A stretch of 64,000 bases of DNA from Methyloterricola oryzae (GCF_000934725.1 NZ_JYNS01000014.1:41360-105359); one strand, 5' to 3'. Counted from the first letter of the stretch, positions 19,612 to 29,367 are shown. Notes: generated by a model from the letters alone, not told the origin. Program-made: numbers and translations.

Positions 19612-20052
19612 ATGAGCACACGTCACGAACCCTGGAACCTGCTGAGCCAGCTGCAGCGCGAACTGGAGCGCTCCATGGAGATGGGCCGCCAGCAGCCGGA
19701 AAGCAGCGCCGTTACGGCCGAGTGGACGCCGGCAGTGGATATCAAGGAGGAAATCGACCGCTATGTGCTGCTGGCGGACCTACCCGGCGTCGACCCGGAG
19801 CGCATCGACATTACCATGGAGAATGGCATCCTGACCCTCAAGGGTGAGCGCGATACCGAGGCCAAGTCGCGCCGGGAAGGCTACAAGCGCATCGAGCGCG
19901 TTTTCGGCACCTTCTACCGCCGCTTCTCCCTGCCGGATACCGCCGACGCCGAAGGTATCGGCGCGCGCTGCCGCAATGGCGTGCTGGAGATCGTCATCCC
20001 GAAGAAGTCCTCGGTGCAGCCCAAGAAGATCGTGGTGAGCGGCGAAGGTTGA
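19612..20052 (+). CDS. Small heat-shock protein, Hsp20/alpha-crystallin family
   Basis: The protein has 146 residues. The alpha-crystallin domain spans about 40-146, with PAVDIKEEIDRYVLLADLPG, the DITMENGILTLKGER strand pair and FYRRFSLP. It ends with VIPKK and a short tail. These ATP-independent chaperones form oligomers and hold unfolding proteins. ATG 19612 is preceded by GAGGAGACC. No ROSE-type RNA thermometer is obvious in the 90-base leader. A strong terminator follows at once, so it is monocistronic. Confidence 0.95.
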   Translation: MSTRHEPWNLLSQLQRELERSMEMGRQQPESSAVTAEWTPAVDIKEEIDRYVLLADLPGVDPERIDITMENGILTLKGERDTEAKSRREGYKRIERVFGTFYRRFSLPDTADAEGIGARCRNGVLEIVIPKKSSVQPKKIVVSGEG

Positions 20053-20080
20053 GAGCAGGCGCCGACCACCGCTGGGCCAA

Positions 20081-20106
20081 AAAAGAGGGGCGTATGCCCC
20101 TCTTTT
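20081..20106 (+). terminator. Rho-independent terminator after the small heat-shock gene
   Basis: AAAAGAGGGGC (20081-20091), loop GTAT, GCCCCTCTTTT (20096-20106). It is perfectly paired over 11 bases and ends in a T run. The A run on the other side lets it also terminate the convergent TauE/SafE gene. Confidence 0.9.
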
Positions 20107-20126
20107 CATAAGCCGGCTGGCGCCGT

Positions 20127-20921
20127 TCAGGCGAGCACCGGCCACACGAACTTCACGCCGATCAGCATCAGCACAGACGCCAGAGCCGGGCGCAGCACGT
20201 GTTCCGGCACCCGCGCGCTGAGATGACTGCCTACATAGATGCCGGGCAGTGAGCCCACCAGCAGGCTCCCCAGCAGAACGAAGTCCACATTGCCCATATG
20301 CAGATGACCCAGGCCGGCCACCGCCGTGAGCGGGATGGCGTGGGCCAGGTCGGTGCCGACGATGCGCACGGTGGGCAGTCGAGGATAGAGATAGAACAGG
20401 GCCACCGTGCCCAAGGCGCCGGCGCCGATGGAGGACAGGGTCACCAGGATCCCCAGCAGCACGCCAGTCAACACGGTCACCGGCGTCTGCCAGCGCTCGA
20501 AGCGTCCCACCGGTTGGTTATCGCCGTGCTGGCTTGGCTTCATCAGACGATTGCGGAAAATCAGGGCGATCGCGGTTAGAATCAGCGCCACGCCCAGGGC
20601 CACGGTGATGACCGACGTGATGGTTGCCTTGGGGATGTCGAAGTATTCCAGGCAGAAGATCACACCCAGGGCCGCGGGCAGGCTGCCATAGGCGAGACGC
20701 CTGACGATCTTCCAGTCCACGGATCCATGGGTGCCGTGGTGCACGGCGACACCGCCCGCCTTGGTGATGGATGCGAAGAGCAGATCGGTGCCCACCGCCG
20801 TGGTGGGGGCGAAGCCGAACAGGAACACCAGGAGGGGGGTCATCAGTGAGCCGCCGCCGACACCGGTGAGGCCGACCAGAAGGCCCACGGCGAGGCCCGA
20901 AACGATGTATGCGAGGTCCAT
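20127..20921 (-). CDS. TauE/SafE-family membrane exporter
   Basis: The protein has 264 residues and about eight membrane segments. The family's two repeated motifs are visible: GLLVGLTGVGGGSLMTPLLV near the N-terminus and LSSIGAGALGTVALF in the second half. Members export sulfite, sulfoacetate or related organic anions from the cytoplasm. The substrate cannot be fixed here, as no sulfur gene is adjacent. It is convergent with the heat-shock gene and divergent from the cation antiporter. Confidence 0.88.
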   Translation of the reverse strand: MDLAYIVSGLAVGLLVGLTGVGGGSLMTPLLVFLFGFAPTTAVGTDLLFASITKAGGVAVHHGTHGSVDWKIVRRLAYGSLPAALGVIFCLEYFDIPKATITSVITVALGVALILTAIALIFRNRLMKPSQHGDNQPVGRFERWQTPVTVLTGVLLGILVTLSSIGAGALGTVALFYLYPRLPTVRIVGTDLAHAIPLTAVAGLGHLHMGNVDFVLLGSLLVGSLPGIYVGSHLSARVPEHVLRPALASVLMLIGVKFVWPVLA

Positions 20922-21155
20922 AGATCCCTTCGTAGGGTAAAAGTGGAAGACGACGCAATGTTAACGTTTGCGCGTTCCGGAACGAAGAAATTAAAGCATT
21001 TATACATATTCCTAAATGGCATAAGCTCGCTGCAGCGCTCATGGGAGGGCAGGCGTGCGCCCGGTGTGACCGAGGCAGTGTCCGTTTGAGATCCTCGTCA
21101 TTAGGGAATAATCAAAAAAAGAACATAACAACATAACAACAAGAAGGGGGGAGAC

Positions 21156-22238
21156 ATGCTGACAGTTCTGGAACTGGTGGCGGGGTTCGTTTTATTGGTC
21201 TGGGGGGCGGAAATCCTGGTGAGAGGAGCCTCTCGTCTGGCGGTTTCCGCGGGTGTGTCGCCGCTGGTGGTGGGACTCACGGTGGTGGCGTTTGGCACCA
21301 GTTGTCCCGAACTGGCGGTATCGACCAGCGCGGCCTTCGGTGGCGAAGCGGACATCGCCGTGGGCAATGTCATCGGCAGCAATATCTTCAATATCCTTTT
21401 CATCCTCGGGCTATCGGCCATGGTGGCGCCGCTGGTGGTGGCGCAGCAATTGATACGTCTGGACGTGCCCATCATGATCGGCATTTCCATTCTGCTTCCA
21501 ATCCTCGGGCTGGATGGCAGGATAGGCCGTGGTGATGGCCTCTTGCTGTTCTCCATGCTGATCGTCTATACGGTTTTCCTTATCCGCCAGAGTCGTAAGG
21601 AGAGCGCGGAGGTGCAGGCGGAATACGATCAGGAGTACGGCGTTAGCGACAAGGAGCGCACGCCGGGCGCCATGAAGACCGATCTGGCTTATATTGCCGG
21701 CGGGGCCGTGATGCTGGTCCTGGGTTCGCGCTTGCTGGTGGATGGCGCAGTCAGCATCGCGCAGGCTTTGGGCGTCAGCGAACTGGTGATCGGGCTGACC
21801 GTGGTGGCCATTGGGACCTCGCTGCCGGAGGTGGCGACGTCGGTGGTGGCTAGCATCAAGGGAGAGCGCGACATCGCCGTGGGCAATGTCGTCGGCAGCA
21901 ATATCTTCAATATCCTGGCGGTCATCGGCCTGACCGGGGTGGTGTCGCCGGACGGGGTGGCCGTTTCCATGGAGGCGCTGCGCTTCGATTTTCCGGTGAT
22001 GATCATGGTGGCCCTGGCGGCGCTACCCATCTTCTTTACCGGCATGGTCATTCAGCGTTGGGAAGGCGTCCTGTTCGTGGCCTACTATCTTGCTTACCTG
22101 GCTCACCTGGTGCTGGCCGCCACCGGAAGTGGCGCCCTGCCCGGACTGGATGGGGTGGTGCTGTCCCTCATGTGGCCGCTGACCGCCCTGGCCGTTCTGA
22201 TCTATCACCGGCCCGAGCCGGAAGTGCCCAAGGCCTAG
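21156..22238 (+). CDS. Calcium/sodium antiporter, YrbG type
   Basis: The protein has 360 residues and two inverted homologous halves of about five membrane helices. Each half carries the alpha-repeat ion-binding motif: VVAFGTSCPELAVS in the first and VVAIGTSLPEVATS in the second, each followed by GNVxGSNIFNIL. A cytoplasmic charged loop around residues 145-175 separates the halves. The family exchanges Ca2+ for Na+ or H+ across the inner membrane. The start ATG 21156 is preceded by AAGAAGGGGGGA. Confidence 0.93.
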   Translation: MLTVLELVAGFVLLVWGAEILVRGASRLAVSAGVSPLVVGLTVVAFGTSCPELAVSTSAAFGGEADIAVGNVIGSNIFNILFILGLSAMVAPLVVAQQLIRLDVPIMIGISILLPILGLDGRIGRGDGLLLFSMLIVYTVFLIRQSRKESAEVQAEYDQEYGVSDKERTPGAMKTDLAYIAGGAVMLVLGSRLLVDGAVSIAQALGVSELVIGLTVVAIGTSLPEVATSVVASIKGERDIAVGNVVGSNIFNILAVIGLTGVVSPDGVAVSMEALRFDFPVMIMVALAALPIFFTGMVIQRWEGVLFVAYYLAYLAHLVLAATGSGALPGLDGVVLSLMWPLTALAVLIYHRPEPEVPKA

Positions 22239-22242
22239 CCCC

Positions 22243-22596
22243 GTGCCCGGAGGCTCCGAAGCGCTCCTGTATGCAGTGAAGCTGGCGGTGACCGCCCTGG
22301 TCATCGTCGGCGCCTCGGAGATCGCCAAGCGCTCGAGTTGGCTGGGGGCGCTGATCGTCGCGCTACCCCTGGTGTCGTTGTTGTCCATGACCTGGCTGTA
22401 CGTGGACACGCGCGACTCCGCCCGGGTCGCCAGCTTCGCCCGCGACATCGTCGTGATGGTGCCGCCCTCCTTGCTGTTCTTCCTGCCCTTTCTGCTGGAA
22501 CCGCGAACCCATTGGCCTTACTGGCTGAATTGTGGGCTGGGCTGCGGGCTCACCGCCTTGTGCTTGGTCCTGATTGGCCTGTGGCGCAACTTTTGA
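22243..22596 (+). CDS. DUF3147-family small membrane protein
   Basis: The protein has 117 residues and four predicted membrane segments (for example LAVTALVIVGASEIAK, LGALIVALPLVSLLSM, VVMVPPSLLFFLPFLL, GCGLTALCLVLIGL). The pattern EIAKRSSWLGALIVALPLVS is typical of DUF3147. The start is uncertain: GTG 22243 lies four bases after the antiporter stop without a good RBS, whereas GTG 22276 (reading KLAVTALV) would give a shorter protein. Function unknown; it is probably co-transcribed with the antiporter. Confidence 0.8.
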   Translation: MPGGSEALLYAVKLAVTALVIVGASEIAKRSSWLGALIVALPLVSLLSMTWLYVDTRDSARVASFARDIVVMVPPSLLFFLPFLLEPRTHWPYWLNCGLGCGLTALCLVLIGLWRNF

Positions 22597-22667
22597 CCGC
22601 GATAGCATAGAGCTGCGGTATCGCCCGTTCGATTTTCCTCCACTGGCGGTGCGGAAGGTTTAGAATT

Positions 22668-23369
22668 GTGCAATCAACTTTCGGGTCTGTCTTGAAATTC
22701 CTGCTGCGCCTTCTCCTGCTGTCCATCCTCATCGCCGGTTTCTGGTTCCTGTCCCAGGATTTTCAGCACCTGTTCGAACGTGACTGGATCGATGCCCATG
22801 TCCGCGGGCACGGCATCACCGGATTTGCCCTATTCCTCGCCTTTGGCGCCATGCTCACGGCTTGCGGGTTTTCGCGGCAGGCGGTGGGTTTCCTAGGCGG
22901 TTACGCGTTCGGTGCCTGGCTGGGACTGGCGTTGTCCTTGCTCGCATCCCTGGCCGGATGCGTGCTGACCTTCTATTTCGCGCGCTGGTTCGGCCGCTCC
23001 CTGGTCGACCGCTGGCTGCCGGGGAAACTTCGGCGCTTCGACCGGCTGGTTCAGGCCCACCCCTTCGGCACCACCCTGACCATCCGCCTGCTCCCGGTGG
23101 GGAGCAATCTGGTCACCAATCTGCTAGCCGGTGTTTCACGCATCCCTAGAACTGCGTTTTTCGCCGCCAGCCTGGTCGGTTATGTGCCCCAGACCCTGAT
23201 CTTCACCCTGGCGGGCAGCGGACTCACCATCGGCTCGCGCTGGCAGTTGGCGGTTTCCCTCACGCTGTTAGCGGTCTCCGCGGCCATAGGAACCACCCTC
23301 TACCGCCGGGTCCGGGCGCAGTCCGATTACGCTGGCGACCTGCAGTTCTCCAGGAAGGGCGAAGCGTGA
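22668..23369 (+). CDS. TVP38/TMEM64 (VTT/DedA-like) membrane protein
   Basis: The protein has 233 residues and starts at GTG 22668 with GGAAGG nine bases upstream. About six membrane segments. The VTT-domain signatures are the glycine-rich GFLGGYAFGAWLGLALSL re-entrant region and FARWFGRSLVDRWLPGK, followed by TIRLLPVGSNLVTNLLAG and GYVPQTLIFTLAGSGL. DedA/VTT proteins are linked to lipid scrambling and undecaprenyl-phosphate recycling, but this member's role is not known. It overlaps the downstream glycosyltransferase by four bases (GTGA), suggesting they work together in the membrane on a lipid-linked sugar. Confidence 0.88.
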   Translation: MQSTFGSVLKFLLRLLLLSILIAGFWFLSQDFQHLFERDWIDAHVRGHGITGFALFLAFGAMLTACGFSRQAVGFLGGYAFGAWLGLALSLLASLAGCVLTFYFARWFGRSLVDRWLPGKLRRFDRLVQAHPFGTTLTIRLLPVGSNLVTNLLAGVSRIPRTAFFAASLVGYVPQTLIFTLAGSGLTIGSRWQLAVSLTLLAVSAAIGTTLYRRVRAQSDYAGDLQFSRKGEA

Positions 23370-24976
23370 GCCTGCTCCGCACGGCGGCGGGGCCCGCCGG
23401 CCTTTTGCTGCTGATTGCCCTGGCGGCGCTGGTGTCGCGGCCCCTGATGCCCATCGACGAGACGCGCTACGTGGGTGTTGCCTGGGAGATGTGGCTCTCC
23501 GGCGATCACCTGGTGATGCTGAAAAACGGCGAACCTTACAGCCACAAGCCCCCCATGCTGTTCTGGCTCATCAATCTGGGCTGGAACCTGTTCGGCGTGA
23601 ACGAAGCGTGGCCGCGCCTCGTTTCACTGCTGGCCTCATGGGGCGGCATGCTGCTGACCGCGGCCCTGGCGCGAAGGCTATGGCCGGGCGATGTCCGCAG
23701 CGAAGCCGCCGCGTTGTGGATCCTGGCATCCACGGGCCTTTGGATGTTGTCTTCGACCCTGGTGATGTTCGACGTGCCCCTGGCCGTTTGCGTGCTCACG
23801 GGGCTGCTGGGCATACTCAAGGCGTCTGACGGCGCCATGTTGCGCGGCTTCCTGCTGTTGGCGCTGGCCATAGGCCTGGGCGTACTGACCAAGGGCCCCG
23901 TGGTTCTGCTGCATCTGCTGCCGCCCGCCTTGCTGGCGCCCTGGTGGCGGCCCGGGCTGGCTTGGCGGCGCTGGTACGGGGGGCTGGGCCTGGCGGTGCT
24001 GGGCGGTGCATTGCTGGCCCTGGCCTGGGCGGTGCCGGCGGGCATCCGCGGCGGCGAAGCCTATCGCCATGCCATCTTCTGGGGACAGACCGCTAACCGC
24101 ATGGTGAAGTCCTTTGCCCACCAGCGCCCGCTGTGGTGGTACTTGCCCTTGCTGCCGGCGTTGCTGTTCCCCTGGCTGCTGTCGCCGGCCTTGTGGCGGG
24201 CGGCGCTGGATCTGCGCCGGCAGTCCGGTTTCGATTCAGGACTCCGCTTCTGCCTGTGCTGGGCTTCCCCGGTGTTCGTGGCCTTTTCCTTCATCAGCGG
24301 CAAGCAGGTGCACTACCTGGTACCGCTGATGCCGGCCTTTGCCCTGGCGGCGGGACGGTTGACGGCGCGCATCGAACGGGCCAGCCTGGCGGTTCCAGCC
24401 GGCCTATTCGCCGTGGCTGGAGCCGCCATGAGCTTCTTTGCCCTGGCAGGCATGCCCGGCAAGCCGGGTGCCTGGGAAGCCGTTCCGCTTTGGCCCGGTC
24501 TGCTGGTGATGCTGCTGGCCGCCTTGGCGTTTTGGCAGGGCGGGCGACCCCAGCGCTGGATGCCGGCCCTGGCGGGGCTCAGCGCGGGCAGTTATTTGTT
24601 GCTGCACCTGTATATCGCCGACCACGCCTTTGCCCGCTTCACGGTGGAGCCGCTGGCGGCCGCCGTGCGGCACTGGCAGGAGCAGGGCGCCGCCGTGGCC
24701 AACCTGGGCCGTTATCACGACCAGTTCCAGTTTCCCGGTCGATTGCGCCAGCCAGTGACCGAGTTGACCGCGGCCAATGTCACGCCCTGGCTCACCCAGC
24801 ACCCCGACGGCATCGTGGTGGCTTACCTGGACACCCGGCGCGACAAGATCGAACCCAGGGAATTCCTAGCCCGGCAACCCTTCCGTGGCAAGCAGGCCTA
24901 TCTGATGACCGTCGATCAGGCCAGGGCCTCGGGAGTCCTGGGCAGCATTCCCGCCTCGAACCAGGACGAGGAATAG
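23366..24976 (+). CDS. GT39/ArnT-like lipid-phospho-sugar glycosyltransferase
   Basis: The protein has 536 residues and starts at GTG 23366, overlapping the previous stop. About eleven membrane helices. Near the N-terminus it has the catalytic-loop pattern of the PMT/ArnT family: PIDETRYVGVAWEM with the acidic D-E pair, then YSHKPPMLFWLINLGWNLFG. The C-terminal 130 residues are a soluble periplasmic tail. Family members move a sugar from undecaprenyl-phosphate (for example L-Ara4N to lipid A, or mannose/other to proteins or glycans). The acceptor is unknown. No arn operon is present. Confidence 0.88.
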   Translation: MSLLRTAAGPAGLLLLIALAALVSRPLMPIDETRYVGVAWEMWLSGDHLVMLKNGEPYSHKPPMLFWLINLGWNLFGVNEAWPRLVSLLASWGGMLLTAALARRLWPGDVRSEAAALWILASTGLWMLSSTLVMFDVPLAVCVLTGLLGILKASDGAMLRGFLLLALAIGLGVLTKGPVVLLHLLPPALLAPWWRPGLAWRRWYGGLGLAVLGGALLALAWAVPAGIRGGEAYRHAIFWGQTANRMVKSFAHQRPLWWYLPLLPALLFPWLLSPALWRAALDLRRQSGFDSGLRFCLCWASPVFVAFSFISGKQVHYLVPLMPAFALAAGRLTARIERASLAVPAGLFAVAGAAMSFFALAGMPGKPGAWEAVPLWPGLLVMLLAALAFWQGGRPQRWMPALAGLSAGSYLLLHLYIADHAFARFTVEPLAAAVRHWQEQGAAVANLGRYHDQFQFPGRLRQPVTELTAANVTPWLTQHPDGIVVAYLDTRRDKIEPREFLARQPFRGKQAYLMTVDQARASGVLGSIPASNQDEE

Positions 24977-24994
24977 CCGCAAGGCGCGGGGCGC

Positions 24995-27838
24995 TCAGGC
25001 TGTCAGCAGCACCCGCACCGAATCCAGCCGCATCTGCGCCGCCTGCAAGTGGCCATGGGTTTCCATGGCCTGCTGCTTGCGCAGATCCAGTTCCTCGGGG
25101 CGCACATAGGGATTGACCTTGCGCAGGGCCGCCAGGCGCTTGAGTTCCGCAGTCGCCTCATCCAGCATGCGCTGCGTGCTTTCCGCGATCAGTCCAGGCA
25201 GGCGTTGCCGGGCCTTCGCTTCCGCCGCCTTGAGCATGCTCTCCAAGGGCTTGCGCTGGCCGCGCAGCATCGCCGCCAGTTCCTCGCGATCGATCACCTG
25301 GCGAATTTCCTCGAAGCTTTCCGGCGTAAGCGCGCTCAAATCCTGGCCCTCGGCGTCGCTGAGCAGGCGCATCAGGGTATGCGGCAGGTAGCGCGCCAGT
25401 CCCAGGTGTCTGGGCCCCGGGCATTCCACCAGGTAGATGGCTTCCAGCAGCAGTTGTCCCGGGTCCAGGTCCTCGTGGCGCACCAGGGCGAAGGCCGCGT
25501 TGCCGTGCTCGCTGTTCAGGATCAGGTCCATGCAGCCGCGCACCATGGGATGCTCCCAAGTCAGAAAGGCCATGTCCTCGCGGGCCAGGGCAATGCTCCG
25601 GTCCAGGGTCACGGTGATGCCGTCCTCGGGCAGCTCGGGAAAATGCGGAACCCGCATGTGGTCACCGGGCACAAGGATGTAGCAGTGCTCGGAATGTTCC
25701 TCTACGGTGACCCCATAGGCGTCGAAAACCTCCTCCAGGTACGGCCACAGGCTCTTGCCCTGCTCAGCGCGGCGGATGCGCGCCACCAGGCCTTCGGCTT
25801 CCTCGCGCCGGCATGAGTTCATCTCCAGCAGACGGTCGCGGCCTGCATGCAGGGTATCCAGAATGCGCTCGCGCAGTTGTCCAGCCGATTGCAGCAGCTG
25901 ATCGAGCCGGGCTGGATCGGCGGCGCCGAGCAGGGCCTTCAGTTCCGCGCCCAGTTCGGCAAACACCGCCTGCCCGGCGGGGCAGGGGCGGCTGAAGGCT
26001 TCGAGCCCCCTGACATACCAGTGGAACAGGGTTTCCTGCGCGCTCCCCTGGAAATAGGGGATATGAATGCGGATGGTCTCGCGCTGGCCGATGCGGTCCA
26101 GGCGCCCGATGCGCTGTTCGAGCAGATCAGGGTTCAGGGGCAGGTCGAACAGCACCAGATGATGGGCGAACTGGAAATTGCGTCCCTCGCTGCCGATCTC
26201 CGAGCACACGAGCACCTGGGCGCCTTCCTCGGCATCGGCGAACCAGGCGGCGGCGCGGTCGCGCGCCACGATGGTCAAATCCTCGTGGAACACGGCGGCG
26301 CCGATCCCGGCGCGCACGCGCAGGGCTTCCTCCAGTTGGATGGCGGTGCGCGCCTTGGCACAGATCACCAGCACCTTGGCCGGTTTGAGTTCTTGCAGGG
26401 TCTCGATCAGCCAGCCGACGCGGGGGTCGAACTTCCACCAGGGGGCTTCCGTACCCGGCTGATGCGCGGTTTCCGGATGCAGCAGGCTGTCCAGGTCCGA
26501 AGCGGCGTCGACGCGGTATTCTTCCGGCCAGGGCAGGGCCCGGGGCAGGATCTCCCGCGGCGGGAAGCCCTTGACCGTGGCCCGCGTGTTGCGGAACAGG
26601 ACGCGGCCGGTGCCATGGCGGTCCAGGATCAGGCGGATGAGTTCCCTGCGGGCGGCCTCGTCCTGAGCGTCCGCTTCGATGCGGGCCAGGAGTTCCTCGG
26701 CGCGGTCGTGGGTCAACAGGCCGGCGAGTGTTTCGACGGTGCCTGAGTCCAGCGGGGCGGCTGCCGCCAGGTGTTCGATCACGGCGGCCAGAGGCCGGTA
26801 TTGCTCTTCTTCCGCCAGGAACTGGCCAAAATCATAGAAACGGTCAGGGTCGAGCAGGCGCAGGCGGGCGAAATGGCTTTCCTTGCCCAGTTGCTCTGGC
26901 GTTGCGGTCAGCAACAGCATGCCGGGCACGCGGCGGGCCAAGGATTCGACGAAGCGATAATCCTCGCCCGGGGTATCCGGCGACCACTGCAGATGGTGGG
27001 CCTCGTCCACCACGCACAGGTCCCATCCGGCGCCAAGCGCCTGGGCTTGGCGCTGCGACTCGCCGCGGAAGAACTCCAGGCTGCACAGCACCAACTGTTC
27101 GCTTTCGAAGGGGTTGTCGCCGCTCTCATCCTGCCAGCAGCGGGCGTCGTCGAACAGGCTGAATCGCAGGTTGAAGCGGCGGCGCATTTCCACCAGCCAT
27201 TGGTGCAGGAGCGGCTCGGGCACCAGGATCAGAACCCGCGAGGCGCGCCCCGACAGCAGCTGGTGGTGCATGATCAGCCCGGCTTCGATGGTCTTGCCCA
27301 GGCCCACCTCGTCGGCGAGCAGCACCCGTGGCGAGAGGCGGGTGGCGACCTCATGGGCGATGTAGAGCTGGTGAGGGATCAGGCTGGTGCGCGCGCCCAC
27401 CAGGCCCAGGACCGGCGAGCGCTGCAGATCGCCCAGCTTGCGTATGGTGCGGCTGCGCAGCTTGAACAGGGCGGAGGAGTCGATCTGACCGGTGAACAAG
27501 CGGTCCTGCGGTTTATTGAACTGCAGGAAGTGATTCAGCTCCATTTCTTCCAACAGGACGGTCTCACCCTGATCGTTCAGGGTCTGGTAGGTGATCAGTC
27601 CCTCGGATTCGATCACGTCCTCCACGGTCAGACCCTGCCCGTCGGCACTTTCCAGCCGCTCGCCGGGAGCAAACCGCACCCGCGTCAGGGGCGCGTTGTC
27701 GGCGGCGTAGGTGCGGCGTTCACTGCTGGCGATAAACAGGACGCTAACGCGGCCGGGCGCCGTTTCGATGACGGTACCCAAGCCCAGCTCGGGTTCGGTT
27801 TCGCTGATCCAACGTTGACCGGGGACGAAGAGAGGCAA
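24995..27838 (-). CDS. rapA: RNA polymerase-associated helicase-like protein RapA
   Basis: The protein has 947 residues (E. coli RapA 968). The N-terminal Tudor-like domains (FVPGQRWISETEPELGLGTV) are followed by the SWI2/SNF2 ATPase: Walker A DEVGLGKT at 176-183, the DEAH box in VVDEAHHLQW, LLTATP, and helicase C with LVICAKART and RIGRLDRIGQ. The C-terminal RapA-specific spacer and C domain make up the rest. It binds RNA polymerase and promotes recycling from stalled post-termination complexes. It is a single gene reading towards the GT39 gene. Confidence 0.96.
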   Translation of the reverse strand: MPLFVPGQRWISETEPELGLGTVIETAPGRVSVLFIASSERRTYAADNAPLTRVRFAPGERLESADGQGLTVEDVIESEGLITYQTLNDQGETVLLEEMELNHFLQFNKPQDRLFTGQIDSSALFKLRSRTIRKLGDLQRSPVLGLVGARTSLIPHQLYIAHEVATRLSPRVLLADEVGLGKTIEAGLIMHHQLLSGRASRVLILVPEPLLHQWLVEMRRRFNLRFSLFDDARCWQDESGDNPFESEQLVLCSLEFFRGESQRQAQALGAGWDLCVVDEAHHLQWSPDTPGEDYRFVESLARRVPGMLLLTATPEQLGKESHFARLRLLDPDRFYDFGQFLAEEEQYRPLAAVIEHLAAAAPLDSGTVETLAGLLTHDRAEELLARIEADAQDEAARRELIRLILDRHGTGRVLFRNTRATVKGFPPREILPRALPWPEEYRVDAASDLDSLLHPETAHQPGTEAPWWKFDPRVGWLIETLQELKPAKVLVICAKARTAIQLEEALRVRAGIGAAVFHEDLTIVARDRAAAWFADAEEGAQVLVCSEIGSEGRNFQFAHHLVLFDLPLNPDLLEQRIGRLDRIGQRETIRIHIPYFQGSAQETLFHWYVRGLEAFSRPCPAGQAVFAELGAELKALLGAADPARLDQLLQSAGQLRERILDTLHAGRDRLLEMNSCRREEAEGLVARIRRAEQGKSLWPYLEEVFDAYGVTVEEHSEHCYILVPGDHMRVPHFPELPEDGITVTLDRSIALAREDMAFLTWEHPMVRGCMDLILNSEHGNAAFALVRHEDLDPGQLLLEAIYLVECPGPRHLGLARYLPHTLMRLLSDAEGQDLSALTPESFEEIRQVIDREELAAMLRGQRKPLESMLKAAEAKARQRLPGLIAESTQRMLDEATAELKRLAALRKVNPYVRPEELDLRKQQAMETHGHLQAAQMRLDSVRVLLTA

Positions 27839-27945
27839 ATGCGAGACTCCAGACTTGGAAGGGAAAGGGCGGGAATTTTAGCAGACCACAGGAGCCTGCG
27901 CCTTCCTGGTGCAGGGCACGCTAAATCCTCCGCCAAGCGATTCCG

Positions 27946-29367
27946 TCAGGCACCGCGCCGCAAGGTTTCGAAGGCGCGCAGGGCGGCTTCGCGGCTCGCT
28001 TTGAGATCCACCAGCGGCGGCGGGTAGTCGCCGCATGCCGCACTCAACAGACCGGCGTCGGCTTCCCAGGGCCGGTGCACCAGGGCATCGGGCAATGCGG
28101 CCAGTTCCGGCACCCAGCGCCGGACATAGGCACCGGCTGGATCGAACTTGGCGCCCTGCAGCACCGGGTTGAAGACCCGGAAATAGGGCGCCGCATCCGC
28201 GCCGCAACCGGCGGTCCACTGCCAGCCCAGGGTGTTGTTGGCCAGATCGGCGTCCACGAGGGTGTCCCAGAACCAGCGCGCGCCGTGCCGCCAGTGGATG
28301 CGCAAGTTCTTGACCAAAAAGGAGGCCACCACCATGCGCACGCGATTGTGCATCCAGCCGGTGTGCCATAGCTCGCGCATGCCCGCGTCTACCAGGGGGA
28401 TGCCGGTACGGCCATGCTGCCAGGCGGACAGAACGTCCGCCTCCGCTTCTGCCCAAGGAAAGTCCTGAAAGCGCTCGTCCAGTGGTTGATCCGGCGTGCT
28501 CGGAAAATGGAACAGCAGGTGGTGGGCAAATTCCCGCCACGCCAATTCGCGCACGTAGGCGTCGCTTCCTGATCCTGTTTCCTCGGGCAGGGTGCGCAGC
28601 GCCGCCACGATCTGGCGGGGGCCGATTTCTCCGAAATGCAGGTGAGGCGACAGGCGCGAGGTACCCGGTTCCGCTGGGAAATCCCGTTGCGCGGCATATT
28701 CACTGAGCGCACCGGATAGAAAACGCTCCAGGCAGTCGTGTGCGCCGGCCTCGCCCGGCCGCCAGGTCTCGCGGAGTCCTGTGTCCCAGGGAATTTTCGG
28801 AAGCAGGTTCAGCTCGCACAGTTCCAGGCTCGCGATGGAATCCGCGATGGGCGGAAGGGATGCCGGTGCGGGCAGCACGGGCAGGTCGAGTCCCAGTATC
28901 TTGAGGTTCTTCCAGAACGGGGTGAATACCTTGTAGGGCTCCCCCGAGCTGCGGCAGGCGCTCCAGGGCTCGTAGAGCAGGGCGCTATTGCAGGTTTCGA
29001 CCCGCAATCCTTGTTCGCGCAAGGCCGCCTTGATGTTGCTGTCCAGGGCAATGCCCGCCGGCTCATAGCGGCGGTTCCAGAACACGGATGCGGCGCCAGT
29101 TTCCCCGGACAGGTCGGACAGGACTTGATGGGGTTCTCCGCTACGGACGATCAGGCGTGAGCCCAGTGCTCTGAGCGACTCATCCAGCGCGCGGAGGCTG
29201 TGATGCAACCACCAGCGGCTGGCGCTGCCCGCGGCCCAATCGCCTTCCCCCTGCGTGCTATGGATATAGAGGGGAATGACCAGCACACCGCTTTGCAAGG
29301 CGCGGATCAGGGCGGGATTTTCGGTCAGGCGCAGGTCGCGGCGAAACCAGTGGATGGCACAGGTCAC
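27946..29367 (-). CDS. phrB: Deoxyribodipyrimidine photolyase (CPD photolyase, class I)
   Basis: The protein has 473 residues. N-terminal alpha/beta antenna domain (IHWFRRDLRLTENPAL) and C-terminal FAD-binding domain with SRLSPHLHFGEIGPRQ, the tryptophan-rich ELAWREFAHHLL, VDAGMRELWHTGWMHNRVRM and NTLGWQWTAGCGADAAPYFRVFNP (given as landmarks, each a family hallmark). It uses blue light and FADH- to reverse cyclobutane pyrimidine dimers. It lies 108 bases upstream of rapA on the same strand, so they may share a transcript. The start ATG 29367 is usual for the family. Confidence 0.96.
   Translation of the reverse strand: MTCAIHWFRRDLRLTENPALIRALQSGVLVIPLYIHSTQGEGDWAAGSASRWWLHHSLRALDESLRALGSRLIVRSGEPHQVLSDLSGETGAASVFWNRRYEPAGIALDSNIKAALREQGLRVETCNSALLYEPWSACRSSGEPYKVFTPFWKNLKILGLDLPVLPAPASLPPIADSIASLELCELNLLPKIPWDTGLRETWRPGEAGAHDCLERFLSGALSEYAAQRDFPAEPGTSRLSPHLHFGEIGPRQIVAALRTLPEETGSGSDAYVRELAWREFAHHLLFHFPSTPDQPLDERFQDFPWAEAEADVLSAWQHGRTGIPLVDAGMRELWHTGWMHNRVRMVVASFLVKNLRIHWRHGARWFWDTLVDADLANNTLGWQWTAGCGADAAPYFRVFNPVLQGAKFDPAGAYVRRWVPELAALPDALVHRPWEADAGLLSAACGDYPPPLVDLKASREAALRAFETLRRGA

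Noticed and set aside
26771..28027. A 418-codon open frame on the plus strand opposite rapA
   Set aside because: The rapA reading on the minus strand has all SWI2/SNF2 motifs; the plus-strand frame has none.
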